Shown piece after piece: positions 51,960 to 60,596 of a DNA stretch of 64,000 nt. Position numbers and translations under genes: made by a program. Each line of letters starts with the position of its first letter. The stretch's first letter is position 1. A model generated the notes under the pieces. It was not told the origin of the DNA, ran no database searches, and was given only the letters and a program-made list of their open reading frames with translations. The DNA lies in contig NC_012590.1 of the NCBI RefSeq assembly GCF_000022905.1, forward strand, positions 1,984,001 to 2,048,000, in the 5' to 3' direction. The DNA is from Corynebacterium aurimucosum ATCC 700975 (GTDB taxonomy: Bacteria > Actinomycetota > Actinomycetes > Mycobacteriales > Mycobacteriaceae).

Positions 51960-53816
51960 ATGAACTCTCGACAAGCCACCGGTCCCCCAGTAGGCATCTA
52001 TCCCCACGACATGCACCCGGGCTTGGTCCCCGGCATCGGCGTGGAGGACCAACGCAACGCTTTCGCCCTCGACAAAATCACCTTTTTCAGCACCGCTACC
52101 TTCGTCGTAGCCTTCATCGTGTGGGGCATTAGCTCGCCAGAATCCGTCTCGGCGGCGTCCTCCACCGCTTTTTCCTGGGCCATCACCAACGCCGGGTGGC
52201 TGCTCAACATCACCATGATAATGGCCGTTGCCACCATGCTCTACATCGGTTGCTCCCGCCTGGGCCGCATCAAGCTCGGTACGGATGACGAGGAACCTGA
52301 GTTAGGCTGGTTCAGCTGGGTGGCCATGATGTTCGGCGCCGGCATCGGCGTCGGTATTTTCTTCTACGGCCCGTCAGAGCCGCTGTCGCATTACATCACC
52401 CCGCCGCCCCACACCGTCGATGGCAACACCGTCGAAGCCCTCCACCAATCCATGGCTCAGGCGCACTACCACTGGGGAATCTCTCCCTGGGCGGCGTACG
52501 CCCTCGTCGGCGGCGCCATCGCCTATTCCTCCTACCGCCGCGGTCGCGTCCCGCTCGTGTCCTCGATTTTCAAGCCGCTGTTTGGCTCCCGCGACACCGA
52601 CGGCCCGCTGGGCAAGCTTATCGACGTCCTCGCTCTCGTCGCCACCCTCTTCGGCACCGCCGCCACGCTGGGGCTTTCCGCCATCCAGATTGGCCAAGGA
52701 GTGTCCATCATCCGCGGCGCCGGCCCGATGACGAACACCGTGCTCATCGTGATCATCGCCGTGCTGGGGTGCGGTTTCATCGTCTCGGCGGTCTCTGGCG
52801 TGTCCCGCGGCGTGCGCTACCTGTCCAATTTCAATATTACGCTGACGCTGGCCCTCGTCTTCTTCGTGTTCCTTGCCGGCCCGACCTTGCTCCTGCTCAA
52901 TCTCATACCGTCAGGCATCGTCACCTACATCGACCAGCTTTTGCCCATGATGGCCAAGGGCTTGTCCTGGGGCGATGAGACCGTCGAATTCCAGTCCTAC
53001 TGGACCGCCTTCTACTGGGCATGGTGGATCGCGTGGACGCCCTTCGTCGGCATGTTCGTCGCCCGCATCTCCCGCGGCCGCACGCTGCGTGAATTCACGG
53101 CAGTCACCGTCTTTGCTCCCTCCCTCATCCTCATTTTGGCCTTCACCATCTTCGGCGGCACGGCCATCACCTTCCAGCGCGAGAACTTGCCCAACTTTGA
53201 CGGCTCCGCCTCCGGCGAGCAGGTGCTCTTTGCCATGTTCGATAACCTGCCGCTGAGCAGCATCACGCCCTTCATCCTGATCGTGGTCTTAGCGGTCTTC
53301 TTCATCACCTCAGCCGACTCTGCGTCGGTCATCATGGGAACCATGTCCTCCAAGGGAGACCCCGCCCCCAACAAGTTCATCGTCATCTTCTGGGGCCTGT
53401 GCATGATGGGCATTGCCGTCGTCATGCTGCTGACCGGCGGCGAGGACGTGCTCACCGGCCTGCAGAACCTCACCATCCTGTCCGCGCTGCCCTTCTGCAT
53501 CGTGCTGCTAGTCATGATGGTGGCCTTCATAAAGGACCTGCGCTCCGACCCGATGTTCATCCGCCGCGCCTACGCGCGCGCCGCGGTGGAAAATGCCGTC
53601 GTGCGCGGCATCGAGGAGCACGGCGATGACTTCGAGCTCACCGTCGAGCACGCCGACGAGGGCCGCGGTGCCGGCTCCGACTTCGACTCTTCAGCGCACC
53701 GTTACACGGACTGGTACCAGCGCACCGATGAAAAGGGCGAGAACGTCGACTACGATTTCGACACCGATACCTGGGCCGACGGCTACGACCCGAACACTGA
53801 GCAGAAGGAGAAGTAA
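51960..53816 (+). CDS. BCCT-family compatible-solute/betaine transporter
   Basis: 618 residues from ATG 51960 (ATG 51951 adds three). About 12 helices of the LeuT fold. The Gly-rich helix motif [20 protein letters not shown] and the aromatic substrate-binding part [32 protein letters not shown]-type sequence are clear. A long acidic C-terminal tail (about 545-618) is seen, as in osmo-regulated members, whereas the N-terminal tail is short. Corynebacteria have several such carriers (BetP, EctP, LcoP); LcoP or EctP is the best guess. A small membrane protein gene follows with no gap. Confidence 0.9.
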   Translation: [618 protein letters not shown]

Positions 53817-54197
53817 ATGGGGCTCCCGGACGACGTCGTCCTTTACGGCTATACCCTCATCGAGCAGCACGAAATTGACCACGAGTTCCTCATCAACGGC
53901 TCCCCATTCGCTGCGGTAACTCCCTTGCTATTCGCTCTTACCATCGCCGGCATGCTCCTCGTAGCAGGCAGCTTCTTCCTGCGCGGCAGCCGCCGCATCA
54001 TCGCTGGCCTGCTCGGCGCGGTCCTCACTCTCACAAAGCTGTGGTGGATGCCCCTTGCACTTGCCCGCCAATTCAACGACAGCCAGGTCTTCGGCTACGC
54101 GCTGAAGTACTACCCCCAGTACTGGCCGGCGGCGTCCATCATCGTGATCGTCATCGCGCTGCTCGGCCTCGCCTCCGCGTTTATCCGCCGGCGCTAG
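53817..54197 (+). CDS. Small membrane protein following the BCCT carrier
   Basis: 126 residues, starting at the base right after the BCCT stop. Three hydrophobic segments (about 33-52, 58-78 and 103-121) with Arg-rich loops (RGSRRIIAG; FIRRR at the end). The start MGLPDDVVLYGYTLIEQHEIDHEFL is acidic. A dedicated subunit or assembly partner of the carrier is a natural inference from the zero-base spacing, but I know no such family. It converges on the response regulator gene with a 4-base overlap of the ends. Confidence 0.75.
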   Translation: MGLPDDVVLYGYTLIEQHEIDHEFLINGSPFAAVTPLLFALTIAGMLLVAGSFFLRGSRRIIAGLLGAVLTLTKLWWMPLALARQFNDSQVFGYALKYYPQYWPAASIIVIVIALLGLASAFIRRR

Positions 54198-54841
54198 CGC
54201 GCTTCCAACACCGCAATCGCGATGTGCACCCGGTTGGTGCCGCCCAGCTTGTCCAGGATGTGCTTGATGTGGGTTTTCACCGTCGTAACTGACACGTAGA
54301 GCTGCCCCGCGATTTCCTGGTTGTCTAGGCCCTGGGCCACCAGCTGCGCTACCTCGTTCTCGCGCTGGCTTAAGCCCTCCAGCGGGCGGGCCTCAAGCGC
54401 CTCTGGTTCTGCCGGCGCGGGCTCGGGGCGCTTGAGCGCCAACAAGTTCTTCAGGGCCTTCGGGCTCAGCAGCTGCTGCCCGGTAGCCGCGGCCCGCACC
54501 GCCAAGACCAGCCCTTCCGGCTCGATGGTCTTCAGCAGAAAGCCCATAGCGCCCGCATGCAGCGCATCCACGATGAACTCATCCGTATCGAAGGCGGTAA
54601 GCATGACCACCGGGATATCTGGCGCGCTCGCGCGCAGTTTCCCAGCCGCCTCGATGCCGTCCATCACGGGCATGCGGATATCCATGAGGACCACGTCCGG
54701 CTGCAGGTCCAGTACACGGGCCACGCCCTCGCGCCCATTGCTGGCCTCGGCCACTACCTCGATATCCGCTGCGCCCTCCAAGATGAATCGGATGCCGCGG
54801 CGCAGCGCCTGCTCGTCATCGACCAATACCACTGAAATCAT
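54194..54841 (-). CDS. NarL/LuxR-family response regulator
   Basis: 215 residues. Receiver domain (1-120) with acidic pair in VVLVDDEQALRRG, phospho-acceptor Asp in DVVLMDIRMPVMDGIEAAG, then VVMLTAFD and the Lys in MGFLLKTIEPEG. The C-terminal LuxR helix-turn-helix (about 150-210) reads LSQRENEVAQLVAQGLDNQEIAGQLYVSVTTVKTHIKHILDKLGG. It is directly downstream of its sensor kinase with a one-base overlap. It should bind paired operator half-sites; a candidate dyad lies upstream of the kinase. Confidence 0.94.
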   Translation of the reverse strand: MISVVLVDDEQALRRGIRFILEGAADIEVVAEASNGREGVARVLDLQPDVVLMDIRMPVMDGIEAAGKLRASAPDIPVVMLTAFDTDEFIVDALHAGAMGFLLKTIEPEGLVLAVRAAATGQQLLSPKALKNLLALKRPEPAPAEPEALEARPLEGLSQRENEVAQLVAQGLDNQEIAGQLYVSVTTVKTHIKHILDKLGGTNRVHIAIAVLEAR

Positions 54842-56022
54842 TACGCGCGTGCCTCCTCCGGTAGTTCGAGGACCCAGGTGAAGGTGGAGGCGTCGTCAAG
54901 CACTGTGAAAGTACCTCCCGCCAGCCGGGCGCGTTCCTCCAGCCCCAGCAGGCCGTTGCCGCCACCGGACTCTGGCGGGTCCGCTACCTTCTTGTTCTGC
55001 ATGGTCACCCGCACCTTATCCTCCTCGTTCTCCACGGTGAGCGTCACCTTCTTCCCCGGCGCGTACTTGCGCGCGTTGGTCAGCCCCTCCTGCACGGCGC
55101 GGCCCAGCGTGTGGGCGGCCATGGTGCCTAGCTTGTCGACGCGCTCGTGCACATCCCCCTTCTTATAGCGCACTTTCGTGCCCGCCGCGCGTGCGCGCTC
55201 AATGTGCTCCTCGATGCTCGCGCGCGGATCCACGCGGTCATCCACGCGCAGCGCCTTGATCACCCCGCGCAGGTCCTCCACGGCGGCCTTGGCCTCCGAT
55301 TGGATGGTGTCTGCCGCCTCGGCGACCCGCTCCGGGTCGGCGTCCTTGCGGTAGCTCAAGCCTCCCGCGTACACGGAAATAAGGCTGAGCCGGTGCGAGA
55401 GGGAATCGTGGATATCGCGGGCAATGCGGTTGCGTTCCTCCAGGCGGGCGCGCTCCTCGCGCGAGCGCAGCTGATCCTCGTTGAGCTCCGCCAGGCTCAC
55501 CAGCGTGACCTCGCGCTGGCGGCGCTGCGCGCGCACCGAACCCGTAATCCAGGCAACGATAAGAAAGAGGCTTCCATAGAACACGTAACCAAAGGGGTCG
55601 AAGATGTTCATCCGAATGTAAGGCACAGAGATAACGGTCACACACGAGGCCACGAACACCGCCGTCCCCGCCAGGGACCACCGCAATCGGCCGCGCGAGA
55701 TGATTGAAATCAACACCACCAGCACTGACAGCGACAGTGGGCGAAGCCCGCCTAGTACCAGGACGAGCAGAGCCGCAACCAGCACCACCGGGTGGCCGGG
55801 GTACTCCTCGTGGATGTTGCGCTCCCGCCGTGAGTGGTGCAGGGCGAAGGGGAGCAGAATCCACGTGGCGAAGCTAAATAGACCCATCAAGCCCAAAACA
55901 AGGGCTTCCTGATCCGTCCCCTCGAAGTTTTCGATATGGGGGATCCATGCCGCCAAATCCGCCACCACGCAGAGCAGAATGAGCAGCACCGTGATCCACA
56001 GTGGTCGCGTCTTTCTCGTCAT
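54841..56022 (-). CDS. Sensor histidine kinase, HisKA_3 family
   Basis: 393 residues from ATG 56022. The frame is open to 56082, but that extension would read through the operator-like palindrome. Five to six N-terminal helices (about 8-170) form the sensor. The phospho-acceptor His is in ERNRIARDIHDSLSHRLSLISVYAGGL. The HATPase_c part has VQEGLTNARKYAPGKKV and GGGNGLLGLEERARLAGG. No large extracytoplasmic domain is visible, so it probably senses an event in the membrane, as LiaS/DesK-type kinases do. No ribosome binding site is evident. Confidence 0.92.
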   Translation of the reverse strand: MTRKTRPLWITVLLILLCVVADLAAWIPHIENFEGTDQEALVLGLMGLFSFATWILLPFALHHSRRERNIHEEYPGHPVVLVAALLVLVLGGLRPLSLSVLVVLISIISRGRLRWSLAGTAVFVASCVTVISVPYIRMNIFDPFGYVFYGSLFLIVAWITGSVRAQRRQREVTLVSLAELNEDQLRSREERARLEERNRIARDIHDSLSHRLSLISVYAGGLSYRKDADPERVAEAADTIQSEAKAAVEDLRGVIKALRVDDRVDPRASIEEHIERARAAGTKVRYKKGDVHERVDKLGTMAAHTLGRAVQEGLTNARKYAPGKKVTLTVENEEDKVRVTMQNKKVADPPESGGGNGLLGLEERARLAGGTFTVLDDASTFTWVLELPEEARA

Positions 56023-56053
56023 GGTTGCCACGATAGTTCTCCCTGCGTTCCGG

Positions 56054-56080
56054 AAAATCCTCCCTGCGGAGGATACCGGC
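56054..56080. promoter_or_regulatory. Palindromic operator candidate, copy 1
   Basis: ATCCTCC-CTGC-GGAGGAT (56057-56074) is a perfect 7-bp dyad inside a 27-base segment that recurs exactly at 56840-56866. It lies 31 bases before the kinase start and 31 bases before the first PrsW start, between the divergent genes. Confidence 0.7.
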
Positions 56081-56110
56081 ACCCCAGGCGCGGTTCATAG
56101 CCTAAACCGC

Positions 56111-56899
56111 ATGAGAAGAACACAGACTTTGTACGAACTGCTCACCGCCGCCGGGCTGGTGTACGTCGCTTATGATTTCTCCCACGGCGCTTTCGTGCCC
56201 ACAAGTGCGCTCGCTGCGGTGGCCTACGCCGCTGTTGCACTAGTCCTCACGCTGCTGATTCTGCGCAAGCACCCCGGCATTGCGCACGGGGTGGTGTGGG
56301 GTATTGCGGTCTCCACTGTCGCCGGCCAGCTCAACGAGCACATGAACCACCTCCTCATCCGTACGGCCCCGGACTGGCTGGTCATCGCTGGAATCGCCCC
56401 GCTTAACGAGGAAGTCCTTAAATTCCTCGGCGTCATCTTCATTTGCACCTGCGTCATCCGGCCCCGCCACTGGGCAGACTACGTCTTCGTCGGTGTGGCC
56501 GTGGGCATGGGCTTTAGCGTGAGCGAGAACGCCGTCTACTACGTCAACATGACGCTGGAGAACCTGGATTCTGATCTCAAGGGAACGCTACTAGCGCTCC
56601 TTACCCGATTCATCGCGAACCCACTCATGCACTCCTTTTTCACCGGTATCACAGCCTTTGGACTATCCCGCCGGCAACCGGTGCGTTGGCTGCTTATCGC
56701 CATGGCGGTGCACTTCACGGCTAATTTCGGCGCGTCTATCTCTACCGCGTTTGAGGACGCCCTATGGCCCATCTTCCCCACCTTCCTCATCCTCATCGGC
56801 CTGTGGGTCGCCACGATTGTCAGCATTGTGAAACTCCGCAAAATCCTCCCTGCGGAGGATACCGGCGCAAAATCGCAGCTCCTAGGGTCGAAGGCATGA
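56111..56899 (+). CDS. PrsW-family intramembrane protease-like protein, paralogue 1
   Basis: 262 residues from ATG 56111. About eight helices. PrsW glutamyl-protease motifs are present: PLNEEVLKFLGV (EExxK) at about residue 97, GMGFSVSENAVYY at about 137, and NPLMHSFFTGITAFG plus AVHFTANFGAS with conserved His. PrsW in Bacillus cleaves an anti-sigma factor. The role here is unknown. Its last residues RKILPAEDTG are encoded by the second copy of the 27-base palindromic repeat. The next gene overlaps by 4 bases. Confidence 0.85.
   Translation: MRRTQTLYELLTAAGLVYVAYDFSHGAFVPTSALAAVAYAAVALVLTLLILRKHPGIAHGVVWGIAVSTVAGQLNEHMNHLLIRTAPDWLVIAGIAPLNEEVLKFLGVIFICTCVIRPRHWADYVFVGVAVGMGFSVSENAVYYVNMTLENLDSDLKGTLLALLTRFIANPLMHSFFTGITAFGLSRRQPVRWLLIAMAVHFTANFGASISTAFEDALWPIFPTFLILIGLWVATIVSIVKLRKILPAEDTGAKSQLLGSKA
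56840..56866. promoter_or_regulatory. Palindromic operator candidate, copy 2
   Basis: Exact copy of 56054-56080, located inside the 3' end of PrsW paralogue 1 and 30 bases before the start of the secreted-protein gene. The dyad ATCCTCC/GGAGGAT is at 56843-56860. Confidence 0.65.
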
Positions 56900-57318
56900 A
56901 AAACACACTGATTTATTCCTGCATCGGCGTCCTCGCCGCAGTACCGCTTGCCGACGCCCTCCTCCCCGACCCCAGTCCCGACACCACCCCCGTGCGCGGT
57001 ATCCCGGGGCTTGAATGCCCGGAGGATCCGTACGCCTCCTCGCAGACCTGGAACTGCGGTAGCGCGACCATCATTTCTGAGGAGGGCAGCTCCTCCCGCG
57101 AGGTCGAGACCTACCTGCCGCGCCAGCACCGCTCCTTTACCTGGACGCGCGCGCTGACCGACGCCCCCATCACCACCCAGGCTGCCGAGCTCTACCGCGT
57201 CTCCGACGGCGACGGCATCACGCTGTCTCAGCGGCACAACAACACCATCTCCTTCCTCCACATCTACGGACCGAAGGCAAGTGACTTCGCTGACCGCGTG
57301 CAGCCGGAGGACGCATGA
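56896..57318 (+). CDS. Small secreted hypothetical protein
   Basis: 140 residues from ATG 56896, the ATGA overlap with the PrsW gene. Residues 1-22 are a signal peptide (KNTLIYSCIGVLAAVPLADALL). The mature domain has two Cys (LECPEDPY and WNCGSA) likely to form a disulfide, and a beta-rich pattern (REVETYLPRQHRSFTWTRALTD, ITLSQRHNNTISFLHIYG). No family recognised. Its position between two PrsW genes with overlapping codons suggests it is a substrate, inhibitor or sensor partner of those proteases. Confidence 0.75.
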   Translation: MKNTLIYSCIGVLAAVPLADALLPDPSPDTTPVRGIPGLECPEDPYASSQTWNCGSATIISEEGSSSREVETYLPRQHRSFTWTRALTDAPITTQAAELYRVSDGDGITLSQRHNNTISFLHIYGPKASDFADRVQPEDA

Positions 57319-58073
57319 AGTACCTGTACTACCTGCTGACCCTCGGCGCGCTGGCCGTCACCGCCTTCCACTACGCGGGCGAGCCCTTCCTGCCCGCAAG
57401 TGCTCTGGCCGCCGTGATCTTCGCCGCCGTACTTGTCTGCCTCACACTGTTCTTCCTGCGCCGCCGCCCAGGAATTGCGCACGGCGTGGTGTGGGGCTTT
57501 GCGGTCTCCGGGCTCGCGGTGGAACTCAACACGAACATGACCCACCTCCTCGCCCGCGCGGGCCTGGACTGGCTCGGAGCTGCCGGGTTCGCGCCGTTTA
57601 CCGAGGAAGTGCTCAAGTTCCTCGGTGTGTTGCTTATCTGCACCTGCGTCATCCGGCCCCACAGTTGGCTCGACTACGTCTTCGTGGGCGTGGCCGTGGG
57701 GATCGGCTTCACTGTGGGTGAGGACGCCACCGCCTTCGCGCGCATGACGGCGGACAACCTCGACTCGGATACCGCTGGCGCAATCGGGGCGGTGGTCATC
57801 CGCCTAGCGTCCAACCCGCTCTCCCACTCGCTGTTCGCCGGGCTTAGCGCCTATGGCCTATCCCAGAAGCAGCCGGTGCGCTGGCTCATTATCGCCATTG
57901 CGGTGCACGCCACGAAGAACCTCTTCCCGTCGTTAAGCACTGCGCTCGACGACGCCATCTGGCCCCTCCTCGTCGGCATGGTCGTCGTGCTCGCCGAGTG
58001 GGTAGCCACCATCTGGGGCACTATTGCGCTGCGGAAGAAGGCGGCTGCGCATCCTGCACCGGCGCGCGCATAG
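57315..58073 (+). CDS. PrsW-family intramembrane protease-like protein, paralogue 2
   Basis: 252 residues, clearly paralogous to the 262-residue protein upstream (shared SALAAV, PGIAHGVVWG, EEVLKFLGV, ICTCVIRP and DYVFVGVAVG blocks). The EExxK motif reads FTEEVLKFLGV. The second motif is GIGFTVGEDATAF, with Glu-Asp in place of Glu-Asn, and NPLSHSLFAGLSAYG and AVHATKN follow. Its last 53 bases overlap the 3' end of the convergent amidohydrolase gene. The two paralogues differ enough to be an old duplication. Confidence 0.85.
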   Translation: MKYLYYLLTLGALAVTAFHYAGEPFLPASALAAVIFAAVLVCLTLFFLRRRPGIAHGVVWGFAVSGLAVELNTNMTHLLARAGLDWLGAAGFAPFTEEVLKFLGVLLICTCVIRPHSWLDYVFVGVAVGIGFTVGEDATAFARMTADNLDSDTAGAIGAVVIRLASNPLSHSLFAGLSAYGLSQKQPVRWLIIAIAVHATKNLFPSLSTALDDAIWPLLVGMVVVLAEWVATIWGTIALRKKAAAHPAPARA

Positions 58074-59376
58074 CCTTCGTAGCCGGCGAGGGGTGGGCGT
58101 CCTCGGCAGCGAGGCGCTCAAAAGCCACCGCCGCCAGGGCTGCGGCTTGGTCTCCCAGAACGGAATCATCGAAGCGCACCTGCGGCGAGTGGTTCCACTC
58201 GCGCATGTGCTCCGGGGTGTGCGGATCTCCCGTACCGAACCACATGAACGTGCCCGGAACCTGGGATAACACCGCGCCGAAATCTTCCGAGGCCATCATC
58301 GGGGTGTCCATGGTCAGCACGTTTTCCGCGCCGAACATACCCGCCCACAACGACGCCGCGAACTGGTCTTCGCGCGCTGAGGTCTTTGTCGCCGAATACA
58401 AAACCTCGAAGTCCACCTTCGCGGTGCAGCGGTGCGAGGCCGCCACGGAGCTCGAGACCTCGATGATCATTTGGCGGACGGCGTCGATGTGTTCGTCGCG
58501 AAGCACGCGCACCGTCGCCCCCAACTCCGCCTTATCTGGGATGACGTTGACCGCGCCGTCGCCCGCGCGCAGGTTGGTCACCGTGATAACAATCGGCGAG
58601 TTCGCATCGAAACGCCGGGTCAGCGCCACCTGCAGCGCCACCTGGATCTCCGCCAAAGCCGCAACTGGATCGATCGCATCGTGTGGGCGCGAGCCATGCC
58701 CGCCCTTGCCATAGACGGTGATGCCCAAGTTAGAAGAAGAAGCCATCATCGGGCCCGCGATGTGGTGGAAAGTGCCCCGATCCTGCGGTCCGACGTGCAG
58801 ACCGTAGGCGGCAATGGGGCGGCGGCCAGCAGCATCGAGCACGCCCTCATCAATCATCGGCTGCGCACCACCCGGGCCCTCCTCGCCCGGCTGGAACATG
58901 AAGGTGACATCGCCCAACAGCTCCTCGCGGTGGCGGCACAGCATTTTTACTGCGCCGATGAGTGCGGCGGTGTGCAGGTCATGGCCGCAGGCGTGCATGT
59001 TGCTATTCGTCGAGGCGAAGGGGCTGCCTGTCTGCTCGCGCACCGGGAGGGCGTCCATATCGGCGCGCAGCAGCACCGACACCGGGCGCTCACCGCGCTT
59101 GCCGCCGCGCAGCACCGCGACGACCGAGCTGAGATCGCGTCCCAGTTGAATCTCCAGCGGCAAGCCTTTAAGAGCTTCGAGCACCTTCTCCTGCGTGCGC
59201 GGCAGGTGCAGCCCGACCTCCGGGTTCTGGTGCATATCGCGACGGAACGCCTGCAACTCCGGAAGCAGCTCCCGGCCTTCCTCCACGAACACCTGGCTGG
59301 CCAACCGCTCTCCGAGCTTGGCGGAAACCATCGGAAGCGGTGGCAGTTGCTGACGGTGGCGCGGGGCCATCTTCAT
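58021..59376 (-). CDS. M20-family amidohydrolase (N-acyl-amino acid hydrolase)
   Basis: 451 residues from ATG 59376, with AAAGGA 7 bases upstream. An ATG at 59397 is less well placed. Peptidase family M20D. Metal-binding motifs are MHACGHDLHTAALIGA, FQPGEEGPGGAQPMI and YGLHVGP. The catalytic domain is interrupted by the dimerisation domain (about 215-330, GKGGHGSRPHDAIDPVAALAEIQVALQ). These enzymes hydrolyse N-acyl amino acids or indole-3-acetyl conjugates. Corynebacterial relatives include the axillary malodour aminoacylase, but that identity is not claimed. The 3' end overlaps the convergent PrsW gene by 53 bases. Confidence 0.9.
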   Translation of the reverse strand: MKMAPRHRQQLPPLPMVSAKLGERLASQVFVEEGRELLPELQAFRRDMHQNPEVGLHLPRTQEKVLEALKGLPLEIQLGRDLSSVVAVLRGGKRGERPVSVLLRADMDALPVREQTGSPFASTNSNMHACGHDLHTAALIGAVKMLCRHREELLGDVTFMFQPGEEGPGGAQPMIDEGVLDAAGRRPIAAYGLHVGPQDRGTFHHIAGPMMASSSNLGITVYGKGGHGSRPHDAIDPVAALAEIQVALQVALTRRFDANSPIVITVTNLRAGDGAVNVIPDKAELGATVRVLRDEHIDAVRQMIIEVSSSVAASHRCTAKVDFEVLYSATKTSAREDQFAASLWAGMFGAENVLTMDTPMMASEDFGAVLSQVPGTFMWFGTGDPHTPEHMREWNHSPQVRFDDSVLGDQAAALAAVAFERLAAEDAHPSPATKAMRAPVQDAQPPSSAAQ

Positions 59377-59438
59377 GGTGTCATCCTTTCCGAGCATGTG
59401 CGCCGAGCATACCGGAAACTGTATTAAAGTAACGGTCT

Positions 59439-60521
59439 ATGAAGCTTCTCTCTGCGCTTTTGAGCAGCGCACTTCTCATGTCTTCTGCCCCTGCTTACCA
59501 GGAATCCAGCCGCGATGAGCAATCCTCTCGCTGGGGCGTGGACGCAACGTTCAGCATCATCAACGCTATGGGTTCCTCCTCGCACCTTCTCACGGATCTG
59601 TTCACATCGAAACAGGAGGGCTATCCGTACCCGGTGGATGCGTCGATAAGCACAGCGTCCGTTGTCTCCCGCACGCCGACTGATGAGCCCGGCCGTGAGA
59701 AGTGGATGGTCGCCTCGCCCTCCATGGGGCGGGAGATCCCCGTCGACGTCGTCGTCGGCAATGGCGGCCCAGTGGTGTATTTCTTGGAAGGTGTCGACTC
59801 CCCGGAAACCTCCAACTGGATCACCAAGGGGCATCTGAAGCGCGTCTTCGGGGACTCCGACGCCAGCATCGTCATCCCCTCCCAGGGCGCCGGTTCCATG
59901 TGGACGGACTGGAATCAGGACGACCCCAAGCTGGGCCGCCACAAATGGAACACCTTCGTCACGCAGGAGCTCGCGCCGGTGGTTGAGGCGGAGCTGAACC
60001 ACAACGGCAAGCGCGGGATCATCGGTTTGTCGATGGGCGCGTCCGGTGCGGTCATGATGGCCAACAACCACCCGGGATTCTTCGACGCGGTGGCGGGTAT
60101 TTCCGGTTGCTATTCCACGACGAGCACGGTGGGCCAGGGAACGGTCGACCTAACGGTGGGCAGCCTCGGTGGCAACCCGCGGAACATGTGGGGCCCGCAC
60201 GGCTCGCCGGACTGGGTGCGCAATGACGTCGCGGCGAACCCGGCGGGGTTGCGTGGTACTGCGCTGTATCTCTCCGCTGCGTCGGGGGCGTGGTCGGATG
60301 AGGAAATGGCGGCCTACGCCAATAAGTCCCTCGACGATCGCATTGGCGGAACCTTGTTGGAGGCCGGCTCAAAGCGTTGCACGGAGGAGTTTTCCGCCGC
60401 GCTTGACGACGCGTCCCTCCCCCACACCACCGACTACCTCGACACCGGGGTGCACGACTGGGTGATGTTTGGCAAGCAATTGCAGCCGGCATGGGATGCG
60501 ATTAAACCCGCGCTCTACTAA
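59439..60521 (+). CDS. Secreted trehalose corynomycolyltransferase (antigen 85 family)
   Basis: 360 residues. A signal peptide (MKLLSALLSSALLMSSAPAY) precedes an alpha/beta-hydrolase of the Cmt/Ag85 group. The nucleophile elbow RGIIGLSMGASGAVMM carries the Ser at about residue 197. A C-terminal GVHDWVMFGKQLQPAW provides the catalytic His. The segment GREIPVDVVVGNGGPVVYFLEG is typical. It moves corynomycolic acids between trehalose monomycolate, trehalose and arabinogalactan in the cell wall. Together with uppS it strongly supports a mycolate-bearing actinobacterium. Single-gene unit, ending in a terminator. Confidence 0.92.
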   Translation: MKLLSALLSSALLMSSAPAYQESSRDEQSSRWGVDATFSIINAMGSSSHLLTDLFTSKQEGYPYPVDASISTASVVSRTPTDEPGREKWMVASPSMGREIPVDVVVGNGGPVVYFLEGVDSPETSNWITKGHLKRVFGDSDASIVIPSQGAGSMWTDWNQDDPKLGRHKWNTFVTQELAPVVEAELNHNGKRGIIGLSMGASGAVMMANNHPGFFDAVAGISGCYSTTSTVGQGTVDLTVGSLGGNPRNMWGPHGSPDWVRNDVAANPAGLRGTALYLSAASGAWSDEEMAAYANKSLDDRIGGTLLEAGSKRCTEEFSAALDDASLPHTTDYLDTGVHDWVMFGKQLQPAWDAIKPALY

Positions 60522-60530
60522 CGGCGTCTC

Positions 60531-60562
60531 CCCACACCAGCTGAGCTGGGGGTTTCTTCTTC
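60531..60562 (+). terminator. Rho-independent terminator of the mycolyltransferase gene
   Basis: CCAGCTGAGCTGG forms a tight hairpin extended by CCC/GGG on the outside, followed by TTTCTTCTT. It starts 9 bases after the stop codon. Confidence 0.75.
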
Positions 60563-60596
60563 CGGTTGCGGGGTACATAGACCTGTTTTAGTCTCT

